In this document: in pieces, positions 1-6,374 of the stretch | Position numbering within the stretch: the stretch's first letter is position 1 | Layout: every line of letters begins with the position of its first letter | NCBI GenBank assembly: GCA_031420415.1 | Contig: JANOMT010000003.1 | Coordinates: forward strand, 1-21,668 | DNA length: 21,668 nt | Direction: 5' to 3' | DNA from: JANYGA01 sp031420415 | Lineage (GTDB): Bacteria > Vulcanimicrobiota > Vulcanimicrobiia > Vulcanimicrobiales > Vulcanimicrobiaceae | Program-made: the position numbers and the translations under genes | The notes under the pieces: model-generated | Database searches by the model: none | What the model was told of the DNA's origin: nothing | The model's input: only the letters and a program-made list of their open reading frames with translations

Positions 1-1038
1 CGAGCCCCGTGGAGCTGTCCCCAAGCGGACGGCGAACGTGGTCGAAAATAATCGTAGAATCGGTGCGTGAACCAGATACACGCCGTATGCGAGCGTCGCC
101 GAGACAGCGATCGCTTTCGTGTCGAAGATGGCCGTGAAGCGCGGCGCCCGAATCGCCGAAAGAGTGTAGAGAACGGCCGCCGTGCTAAACGCCGCGACCA
201 AGTCCGCCCAGACTTTCGCGTGGAGTGCGTGTCCGGAACTCTTCACGGAGATGATGCCGACGAACGCGATGAACCCGACGACGGAAGCAAGAACGCCAAA
301 CCGCAACCGCGGTCGCACTCCGAGTTCTGCCATGAGGGCGAGCAGCGTGCCAAGCGAGAAGGCCGCGGCCATACCGACGATATTGCGGACCACGATGGCG
401 AGTAGCGAAAAAGACTCGAGGGCGCCTGGAAAGAGTGCGAACGCTAGGTAGCGGTAGGCGATGCTGACGACCGTGACGAGCACGAGAACGGCAACGATGA
501 CGGAGACTTTGCGTCGGTGCGACGCGCCACGGACCATCCGTGCGACGACTGCGGCGATCACCGGCAGGGCGAGATAAAATTCCGCATCGATCGTCATCGT
601 CCAGAGCGGAATGTTGATGGGATCGTCTTGAAACGCGAGTGAAAAGCCCTGCGCGAACGCGAGGTGGCCCGCGACGTACGCGAACGGGAAATCGCCGTGC
701 AAGAGCAACTCGACGATCGCTCCGACGAGGATGCCGACTGCATACAGGGGGTAGATTCGAAGAAATCGCTTGAGATAAAACGTCGTCGTTGACGGGAATC
801 GTCGCTCGCGAATGATCGCGGCGAGATATTGCCCCGTGAGCAACGCGCCGCTGAGCACGAAAAAACAGTTGACACCCCAGCGCCCTAAGAACGCGAGATT
901 CTGGACGCGCCCAAAGAGGTGCAGATCGCCGAGCAGCGCGACGTGATTAATGACGACGAACGAGATTGCGAGCGCGCGCAGGGCGTCAGCTTGCGCTAAA
1001 TGCTGCGCCGCGTGCGCCGGCCGTTGCGGACGCTCCAT
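1..1038 (-). CDS. Acyltransferase-3 family membrane acyltransferase (OafA/YrhL-like), 3' end cut by window
   Basis: Reading leftwards from ATG at 1038 gives 346 residues without a stop, so the C-terminus lies outside the window. Family signatures are visible: DALRALAI then a histidine in FVVINHVALLG near the N-terminus, RWGVNCFFVLSGALL, then FYLKRFLRIYPLY, and later WTMTIDAEFYL, the usual motif order of acyltransferase-3 enzymes. Many hydrophobic stretches follow, as expected for about ten membrane helices. Family members transfer acyl groups (often acetyl) from the cytosol to sugars of surface polysaccharide, peptidoglycan or lipid; the acceptor cannot be told here. The start is the only ATG after an in-frame stop near 1090; the ribosome site is weak. 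Visible length suggests only a short piece is missing. Nearby envelope genes fit a surface-glycan role, but it is 336 bases from the next gene. Confidence 0.9.
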   Translation of the reverse strand, partial: MERPQRPAHAAQHLAQADALRALAISFVVINHVALLGDLHLFGRVQNLAFLGRWGVNCFFVLSGALLTGQYLAAIIRERRFPSTTTFYLKRFLRIYPLYAVGILVGAIVELLLHGDFPFAYVAGHLAFAQGFSLAFQDDPINIPLWTMTIDAEFYLALPVIAAVVARMVRGASHRRKVSVIVAVLVLVTVVSIAYRYLAFALFPGALESFSLLAIVVRNIVGMAAAFSLGTLLALMAELGVRPRLRFGVLASVVGFIAFVGIISVKSSGHALHAKVWADLVAAFSTAAVLYTLSAIRAPRFTAIFDTKAIAVSATLAYGVYLVHAPILRLFSTTFAVRLGTAPRGS

Positions 1039-1374
1039 CGCAGCTTCGGTCTTTGTGAGGCGCGCGCTTAAAATGGCAATATGCCGTCAGGTCCGGTTAC
1101 GAAAGCGAGCCCCGCGAAATCGCTGTACCGATGGTCTGACTCAAAAGAGCGAGCTACAACGTTCAGCAGATGACCTGCACGGCTCGCCTTGACCCATAAA
1201 GACGATTTCGTCATCTTCTTGCTGCGCAACTTAAGCTCGCACGGGTCGCGTGGGCCTTTTGAACATTCCAGGTGTTTTGAGCATCGGAGATCACAGGGCT
1301 AGAATATAGCACGTGCAATCCCGGATCATCCCAGAGGCCCCGGACCCGGGCTCCCAAGCCCACGTCGTGGATTG
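1039..1374. other. Gene-poor stretch between acyltransferase and uracil-DNA glycosylase genes
   Basis: This 336-base stretch holds no convincing gene. On minus, just after the glycosylase stop, GGGCT-TGGG-AGCCC (about 1346-1359) can form a short hairpin with no T run, possibly a weak terminator. On plus, TTGAGC (1277-1282), 17 bases, then TAGAAT (1300-1305) resembles a vegetative promoter, but it points into the antisense strand of the glycosylase gene. The complementary strand of the same spot is also A/T-rich and could hold the -10 of a promoter for the acyltransferase gene. No tRNA-like cloverleaf was seen. Confidence 0.45.
1068..1214 (-). other. Short open frame or gene remnant whose tail matches the 70-residue protein beside secA
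   Basis: A 48-codon frame runs from ATG at 1214 to TAA at 1068, 29 bases before the acyltransferase start. Most of it looks unlike a protein, but the last eleven residues, FVTGPDGILPF, match the last eleven of the membrane protein encoded at 6158-6370 (FATGPRGVLPF) at eight positions, and both stop at the same place. By hand alignment 27 of the 36 underlying bases agree. I infer either a decayed copy of that gene or a short peptide gene sharing its tail. There is no strong ribosome site and no second membrane helix upstream. Confidence that it is expressed is low. Confidence 0.25.
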
Positions 1375-2046
1375 CTACAGCCCGAACAATCCCGGCTGCT
1401 CCGGCGGCTCCTCCGCCGCGGGCGGGACATCCGGCGCATCGAGGCGGGTGCGCAGCGCCTTCAAGTCCGCCCACACGAGCCGCTTCGTCGCCTCCACCTC
1501 GCCCCCGGTAAGGCGCAGGATATACGCCGGGTGGAACGTCGCGATCACGGGCGTGCCGTTCGGGCCATCGAACCACTGGCCGCGTTGTTTCGAGATCGAG
1601 AATTTCGGGCCGAGGAACGACTTCGCCGCGGGCGCCCCGAGGCAGAGGATCGTGCGCGGACGGATGATCTCGATCTGTTCGTCGAGGTAGGGCCGACAAT
1701 TCGCCATTTCATCCGGCGAAGGCGCGCGGTTGCGTAAGCGCACGCCATCGTCGAAGGTCGGGCGGCACTTCACGGTGTTTGCAATGAAAACGTCCTCGCG
1801 CGCGAGCCCGATCGCCGCGAGCATGCGCTCGAGCAGTTGGCCCGCGCGCCCGATAAAGGGCCGGCCCTGCGCGTCCTCGGTCTCGCCCGGCCCCTCGCCA
1901 ACGACGAGCACCGCCGCACACGCGTCGCCCTCGCCATAGACGGCATTCTTGCGGATCGACCCGATCTCACATTTCCGGCAGCGATCCACAAGCGCCGAAG
2001 CATTCGCGAGCCGCTGTTCGCGCGCGGAGCGTTCCGCCACGCTCAT
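1375..2046 (-). CDS. Family 4 uracil-DNA glycosylase (iron-sulphur type)
   Basis: The 223-residue protein removes uracil from DNA to start base-excision repair. Motif A appears as GEGPGETEDAQGRPFIGRAG (residues 50-69), the closing motif as FHPAY (171-175), and four cysteines at 23, 26, 94 and 117 sit where the family binds a 4Fe-4S cluster. Family 4 enzymes are usually about 190-220 residues, so the length fits. The start ATG overlaps the stop of the upstream YbjQ-family gene in an ATGA junction, which suggests coupled translation. After the catalytic domain comes a Pro/Glu/Ala-rich linker ending in QPGLFGL; residues 217-221 (QPGLF) resemble the pentapeptide by which bacterial repair enzymes bind the beta sliding clamp. 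That last point is inference; the enzyme class is clear. Confidence 0.95.
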   Translation of the reverse strand: MSVAERSAREQRLANASALVDRCRKCEIGSIRKNAVYGEGDACAAVLVVGEGPGETEDAQGRPFIGRAGQLLERMLAAIGLAREDVFIANTVKCRPTFDDGVRLRNRAPSPDEMANCRPYLDEQIEIIRPRTILCLGAPAAKSFLGPKFSISKQRGQWFDGPNGTPVIATFHPAYILRLTGGEVEATKRLVWADLKALRTRLDAPDVPPAAEEPPEQPGLFGL

Positions 2047-2384
2047 CGGTGTGACCCGCGCATCGCGAAGCCCGGCGACGGATCGAGCAGCATCGCTTCA
2101 CCGCTCGCCGTCACGTGCGTCGACCCATCGCTCCGCTCGATCGCATCGAAACGCAGTTTCACGACACCGTTCGCACCGAGCGCGTACGCATTGCCCAAGA
2201 GCGCATCGAGCGCTTCCGCGCGCGCGCGCTCGGCATCGGTGAGGATATCGTTCGGGCTCAGGCCCATGATCGCGCCGATCGTGCGAAACGTCGCGCGAAA
2301 AAAATTACGCGGAACGACGACTTCCGCGCGGACGTCGCCGAAAGAACGCACGACTGCGAAACCTTCGGGCGCATCGAAAGTCAT
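2043..2384 (-). CDS. YbjQ/UPF0145 (heavy-metal-binding domain-like) family protein
   Basis: This 113-residue protein resembles the YbjQ family (DUF74), whose members form small beta-alpha oligomers and whose role is unsettled despite the label heavy-metal-binding. Visible similarity: an opening beta strand region ending in GDVRAEVVVPRNFFR, a middle helix with many Ala/Glu/Arg, the hallmark NAYALGANGVVKLRFDA, and TASGEAMLL near the end. Length is close to the roughly 105 residues usual for the family; the extra is a C-terminal tail, DPSPGFAMRGSHR. I place the start at ATG 2384, 25 bases after the glycosyltransferase stop; a GTG codon directly before it is an alternative. The frame stays open far upstream but that part is only the antisense-like shadow of the glycosyltransferase gene. 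Its stop overlaps the glycosylase start. Confidence 0.75.
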   Translation of the reverse strand: MTFDAPEGFAVVRSFGDVRAEVVVPRNFFRATFRTIGAIMGLSPNDILTDAERARAEALDALLGNAYALGANGVVKLRFDAIERSDGSTHVTASGEAMLLDPSPGFAMRGSHR

Positions 2385-2409
2385 CACGGCTTCGGGCGCG
2401 ATCGTGCGC

Positions 2410-3336
2410 TCATCGCCGCGCAAACGCACGCCTTCCGAGCGCGATGATGCCGCCGAGAACACCCGCGTAGAGCGCGTAGCGTCCGACGAGCGCCGCAACG
2501 AGCGTCGCGTACCAGAGCCGACCGTGGTGTTTGATCCAATACTTGCGCCGCGACGTTTGCTTGCGACCCTCGACGCTGTACTGACCCTTCGCACTACCCA
2601 TGCCTTCGTGCGTCGCCTCGCTCGCGGGTACGTACCACGTCTCCCAACCGGCACCAGCAGCGCGCTTCGCAAAATCGACTTCCTCGTGATAGAGAAAGAA
2701 CTGCTCGTCGAAGGCGCCGATCGCATCGATGAGCGTGCGCCGGATGCACAACGCCGCACCGATGGCGATATCGACGCGGCGCTGCGTGCGATGGCCCCAC
2801 GCGCGCAGATCGGCACCGTTCGCGCGCGCGCGGAATATCGGCCACTCGCCCCACGCACTCGACCGTAAGAACGCGCCCGCCAACGTATCGAACTCACCGC
2901 ACGATTCTTGGATCGTGCCGTCGTGATTGTAGATGCGCGACCCCGCGATGCCGCAGCGCGGATGTTCGCGCATGAACGCGACGATCGCGGCGAGCGCGCC
3001 CGCTTTGAGTTCGGCATCGGGATTGAGCAGAAATACGAACGGTGCCGACGTGGCTTCGAACGCGCGATTGCACGCTGCGGCGAAGCCGAGGTTCGCACCG
3101 TTTTCCACGATATCGATGCGGGCACCGTAGCGCTCGCGTAAGTATTCGCGCGACCCGTCGCTCGAGCCGTTATCGGAGATGACGACGCGCGCGAACTTTG
3201 GATCGTCGCAAATTTCAGGAAGCGCGAAAACGCTATCGAGTGCGGTCGTGATCTTCGCCCTATCGTTCCAACAGACGACGACGACGTCGACGATCGGTCG
3301 CGCATTCGAGAAGAGTACCGATGTCGCGACCGACAC
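2410..3336 (-). CDS. Family 2 glycosyltransferase (rhamnosyltransferase-like)
   Basis: A 308-residue GT-A-fold enzyme. Visible motifs are VDVVVVCWND (residues 16-25), the nucleotide-binding DNGSSDGS (55-62), NLGFAAACN (82-90), the metal-binding NPDAE in place of DXD (105-109) and YHEEVDF (216-222), the acceptor and catalytic region typical of WbbL-like enzymes that move rhamnose or another sugar from a nucleotide donor. A hydrophobic segment at about 277-300 probably anchors the C-terminus in the membrane. The start is GTG at 3336, overlapping the prfB TAG stop by one base (TAGTG); GGAAG lies seven bases upstream. The frame extends further upstream but only inside prfB. Sugar and acceptor cannot be read from sequence; capsule, O-antigen or wall polysaccharide is likely. 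Confidence 0.88.
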   Translation of the reverse strand: MSVATSVLFSNARPIVDVVVVCWNDRAKITTALDSVFALPEICDDPKFARVVISDNGSSDGSREYLRERYGARIDIVENGANLGFAAACNRAFEATSAPFVFLLNPDAELKAGALAAIVAFMREHPRCGIAGSRIYNHDGTIQESCGEFDTLAGAFLRSSAWGEWPIFRARANGADLRAWGHRTQRRVDIAIGAALCIRRTLIDAIGAFDEQFFLYHEEVDFAKRAAGAGWETWYVPASEATHEGMGSAKGQYSVEGRKQTSRRKYWIKHHGRLWYATLVAALVGRYALYAGVLGGIIALGRRAFARR

Positions 3337-4449
3337 TAGGTCGCTTCCGCAAGTTTGCGGCGTTGCATGAGATACGGCCATACGAACGGGTCGATGTCGC
3401 CGTCGAGGATGCCCGCAACGTTGCTCGATTCGACACTGGTGCGATGATCTTTTACCATCGTGTATGGCTGCAAGACGTACGACCGAATCTGCGAGCCCCA
3501 TTCATTCGCGCGTCGATCTCCGCGCAACGCCTCGAGCTTCGCCTCGCGCTCTTCGATCTCGCGTTGCACCAAAAGCGAGCGCAGCATCGTCATCGCGACC
3601 TCTCGGTTCTGGATCTGCGAGCGCTCCTGTTGCGAGGCGACGATCGTGCCCGTCGGCAGGTGCGTGATGCGGATTGCGGATTCCGTTTTATTCACGTATT
3701 GGCCACCCGCGCCGCCCGCCTTGTACGTTTCGATCTTGAGATCTTCCGGCTTGATCTCGATCGAAATCTTCTCATCGACGGCGATCTCGGGCACGATATC
3801 GACCGATGCGAACGACGTCTGCCGACGATGCTGCTGATCGAAGGGCGAAATACGCACGAGCCGATGCACGCCGCGTTCGCTCTCGAGCATGCCGTATGCG
3901 TTCTTGCCGCGCACGAAAAATGCGACGGATTTGAGGCCCGCTTCTTCCGCCGGCGATTCCTCGAAAACGCTCGCCGAAAATCCTTTGCGCTCGGCCCAAC
4001 GCAAGTACATTCGCGAGAGCATCTGCGCCCAATCGGCTGCATCAATCCCGCCTGCACCCGCGTGGATCGAGACGATCGCGCCGTGGTCGTCGTACTCGCG
4101 ATCGAAATTCGCGGCCATTTCGAGACCTTCGATGCGCGCTTGCGCAGAGGCAATCAATGCGTCGATCTCGGCATCTGCGCCCGCTTCATCGCCGAGGATT
4201 TCGACCGTCTCACGCGCATCGGAAAGCTCGCGCGCGACCGCGTCGATCACCTCGCGCTCGCCGCCGAGATCGGCGAGTTGCTTCATGACTTTTTGCGCGG
4301 CTTCGGGATCGTTCCAAAACGCCTCGTCGCGCGTCCGGTTATCGAGTTCGGCTACCGCGCGCCCTTTGCGATCGTAGTCAAAGACGCACCTGAAGCGAGC
4401 TCAGACGCTCGTCCAGACGTGCGATTTCGGTGCGGTGGGAGTCGCTCAT
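3336..4449 (-). CDS. prfB: Peptide chain release factor 2, with programmed +1 frameshift
   Basis: RF2 recognises UGA and UAA and releases the finished peptide on the ribosome. The start is ATG 4449 with AGGAG six bases upstream. The first 23 codons are followed by an in-frame TGA (4378-4380); moving forward by one base joins them to the rest and gives 370 residues. In that numbering the codon-reading tripeptide SPF is at 201-203 and the catalytic GGQ at 248-250, almost exactly as in Escherichia coli RF2, so this is RF2 and not RF1. The frameshift makes RF2 control its own level: when RF2 is scarce the ribosome shifts and makes more. This is not a pseudogene. It sits between the Uma2 gene (37-base gap) and the glycosyltransferase gene (one-base overlap). 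Confidence 0.97.
4377..4391 (-). promoter_or_regulatory. prfB: prfB programmed +1 frameshift signal
   Basis: Read on minus the site is AGGTG, CGT, CTT, TGA, C. The CTT TGA C core matches the classic prfB slippery site exactly: the peptidyl-tRNA slips from CTT to TTT while the ribosome waits at UGA. AGGTG stands in for the internal Shine-Dalgarno-like AGGGGG and has the same three-base spacing to CTT. Past the shift the reading frame (GAC TAC GAT) continues straight into the RF2 coiled-coil domain. Confidence 0.95.
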
Positions 4450-4486
4450 AACGCTCTCCTATTCGACACGATGGCCGTGCGCGACT

Positions 4487-5026
4487 TCACAGGACGGTCA
4501 GCGTGAGGCCTTCGAGCGTCAGCGACGGCATGCAGCCAGAGTGCGCAGTCTCGTGGCGCAGATAGTGCCCGTCCTTCGGATTCGCATGGGCGACGATCGT
4601 GTGTGTGCGCGGATCGACGATCCAATACTCGGGAACGCCGTAGCGTGCGTAGAGCGCGAGCTTTTCTCCGGGATCGGTATCGTCCGACGACGGCGAGAGC
4701 ACCTCGATGACGAGGCTCGGTGCGCCCCGGAGATTCTTCTCGGCGATGATGCCCAGGCGGTCGGCGCCGACGAAGATCACGTCGGGTTCGACGACATCAT
4801 CATCCGCAAAGACGACGTCGAGCGGTGCGACAAAGGCTTTGCCTGCAGAGATTCCCGCAAATGCGCTTAATTGAATAGCAAGTCGAAGAACGATCTCTTG
4901 ATGAGCGACGCTCGGAGACGGACTCACGAAAAGGTCGCCGCCGATAATCTCGTATCGCTTGAGATCCGCCGGCACGCGATCCAGGTCGGCGTAGGTATAG
5001 TGCCTGGGTCCAATCGTCGTCGCCAT
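4487..5026 (-). CDS. Uma2-family putative restriction-endonuclease-like protein (DUF820)
   Basis: The 179-residue protein belongs to the Uma2 family, a PD-(D/E)XK nuclease fold common in Cyanobacteria, Chloroflexi and related soil bacteria. Visible: YTYADLDRVPADLKRYEIIGGDLFVSP with the early Glu at 26, then VVEPDVIFV with the catalytic Asp at 82, then APSLVIEVLSPSS with Glu 108, and DPGEKLALYARYGVPEYWIVDP, the most conserved block. The cellular role is not established; the family spreads as many paralogues and may be mobile. I choose ATG at 5026 because AGGA lies ten bases upstream; a TTG seven codons earlier is possible but would overlap that site. It stands between the phosphotransferase gene and prfB, with gaps of 73 and 37 bases, and no partner gene is visible. 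Confidence 0.85.
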   Translation of the reverse strand: MATTIGPRHYTYADLDRVPADLKRYEIIGGDLFVSPSPSVAHQEIVLRLAIQLSAFAGISAGKAFVAPLDVVFADDDVVEPDVIFVGADRLGIIAEKNLRGAPSLVIEVLSPSSDDTDPGEKLALYARYGVPEYWIVDPRTHTIVAHANPKDGHYLRHETAHSGCMPSLTLEGLTLTVL

Positions 5027-5099
5027 AGTCGCAATTTCCTCACGCAAGGGTCAGTGCCCCGCGCGCCGGTTTTTAGCCGAGCGACGCCGATTCTCGAGG

Positions 5100-6035
5100 C
5101 TAGGCGAAACCCATCAGCGAGAGAGCCGCCGCGCCGATGCGGCGCATCCCCACGTCGTCTTCGCGGATGCCATAGTCGAGCTCGATGAGCGCATGATACG
5201 CCGCGCGAAATCGTGCCGTCTCCCACGTGTCATCATCGATCGCGCCGTACGCGGCTCGAAACGCCGCATGCGCGCTCGTCGGGAGCATCAGGTGCGCGAT
5301 CGCGAGATCGATTGCCGGATTGCCGAGATGCACGTCACCCCAGTCGATGATGCCGGCGACGCGAGCACCGTCGAGCACGACATGACGCGCGTAGAGATCG
5401 CCGTGGACGCAGCGACGCGCGGCATCGGCGATCGACGTCGGCGGATGCGCCTCGAGCCAGTCGATCGTGCGGGCAATCGTCGCGGTGGCCACGCCCGTGC
5501 GCACCGCCGATTCCGGCGATCGCAGCAACGGCTCGCGCTCGCGCACGAGCAACATGCGTCGCGTGTGATCGAGTCGACGAATTTCGTCGTGCGGCAATCC
5601 GCGCGCGACGAGCGGTGCGGGATCGATCGCGTGCAACGCGCGCAAAAATGCGCCGAGCGGTTCCGCGAGCGCGACACGCGCATCGTTATCGAGATCGCGC
5701 GCACACGCTGTCTCCCCGGCGATCCGCTCGTAACCCGCGAAAGCGTGCGGATATGAGTCGCTCGCGACACCGATGTAGCTCGGGACGGGGATTGCGAGCG
5801 GCAACGCGGGAGCGATCACGGGCAAGATCGCGATTTCGCGCTCGATGAGTCGCCTCGCCACACGCCGCCGCGGAAAGCGAAAGACCACACGCTCGCCCAC
5901 GAGATACGCGGTATTATCCCAGCCGACGCCAAACGGCACGATCGCCTCACGCGCGAGTGCCGGGAATTGCGTATGTACGAGCGTCATCGCCAGATCGAGA
6001 TCGATCGCGATATTAGCAGCCCATTGCGGCACCAT
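5100..6035 (-). CDS. APH-fold phosphotransferase (aminoglycoside/macrolide kinase-like)
   Basis: The 311-residue protein has the kinase-like fold of the aminoglycoside phosphotransferase family. The N-terminal lobe shows PFGVGWDNTAYLV followed by FRFPRR, whose lysine-equivalent position is basic. The catalytic loop is HGDLYARH (residues 211-218), and the metal-binding stretch is IIDWGDVHLGNPAIDLA (229-245). At the last loop position a histidine replaces the asparagine of classic HGDxxxxN enzymes, a form I know from a common uncharacterised subfamily. Substrate is unknown: resistance is possible, but housekeeping phosphorylation of a small metabolite is as likely. ATG 6035 is chosen because the segment after it (WAANIAIDLDLAMTLVHTQF) resembles the normal N-terminus; TTG at 6065 is an alternative. 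Gaps are 73 bases to the next gene and 122 bases to the previous one. Confidence 0.88.
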   Translation of the reverse strand: MVPQWAANIAIDLDLAMTLVHTQFPALAREAIVPFGVGWDNTAYLVGERVVFRFPRRRVARRLIEREIAILPVIAPALPLAIPVPSYIGVASDSYPHAFAGYERIAGETACARDLDNDARVALAEPLGAFLRALHAIDPAPLVARGLPHDEIRRLDHTRRMLLVREREPLLRSPESAVRTGVATATIARTIDWLEAHPPTSIADAARRCVHGDLYARHVVLDGARVAGIIDWGDVHLGNPAIDLAIAHLMLPTSAHAAFRAAYGAIDDDTWETARFRAAYHALIELDYGIREDDVGMRRIGAAALSLMGFA

Positions 6036-6157
6036 GCTCAACCGGTCGACCCTATTCGTACCCAACTTCTCAACGCGCTTTGAAGTCGAGATACTCCCGC
6101 GGAGTCACGCGCCCTTCGATCGCCTCTTCAACGATCGAAGTATGCCTCGTCGCACGA

Positions 6158-6370
6158 CTAAAATGGCAACACGCCGCGCGGCCCCGTTGCGAACACAACG
6201 ACTGCCGACACGATCCCCACGCACCCGAGGGCGAGGAGTGCGAGCGCGCGGCGATCGACGCCCGCACCACGACGCTCGATCGCCCGGCGCGCAGAGAGCA
6301 TCGCCCCGACGACGAGCGCCGCGACACCGAGGTAGAACACGATCGCCGCAATCGTTTCGCCATTTTTCAT
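6158..6370 (-). CDS. Small two-helix membrane protein downstream of secA, unknown function
   Basis: I do not recognise this 70-residue protein. It starts at ATG 6370, only four bases after the secA stop, so it is probably co-transcribed and translated with secA. It shows two hydrophobic segments, about residues 6-25 and 43-62, joined by a basic, charged loop containing ARRAIERRGAGVDRR, so both ends are likely outside and the loop in the cytosol. The C-terminus is FATGPRGVLPF. Size, topology and position next to secA recall SecG, but I see none of the conserved SecG residues, so I do not call it that. The same tail recurs at 1068-1100 before the acyltransferase gene. Confidence 0.7.
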   Translation of the reverse strand: MKNGETIAAIVFYLGVAALVVGAMLSARRAIERRGAGVDRRALALLALGCVGIVSAVVVFATGPRGVLPF

Positions 6371-6374
6371 GAGC

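Noticed and set aside
1039..1374. tRNA or structured RNA gene in the gene-poor stretch
   Set aside because: No cloverleaf, T-arm motif or long paired structure found by eye; only a short hairpin.
1837..2868. Long open frame on plus across the glycosylase, YbjQ and glycosyltransferase genes
   Set aside because: It is antisense to three well supported genes, and its product is a low-complexity, Arg/Ala-rich string with no recognisable motif; such frames are common in G+C-rich DNA.
2043..3305. Reading the YbjQ-family gene as a 420-residue protein
   Set aside because: Only the last 113 residues resemble a protein family; the rest is out of frame over the glycosyltransferase gene.
3336..4286. 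prfB as a truncated gene starting at the ATG near 4286
   Set aside because: The upstream 23 codons plus the CTTTGAC shift site restore the full-length RF2.
3321..4451. Plus-strand frame of about 376 codons opposite prfB
   Set aside because: Antisense shadow of prfB; no family motif.
6158..6370. Calling the small membrane protein SecG
   Set aside because: Topology and position fit, but none of the conserved SecG residues are visible.
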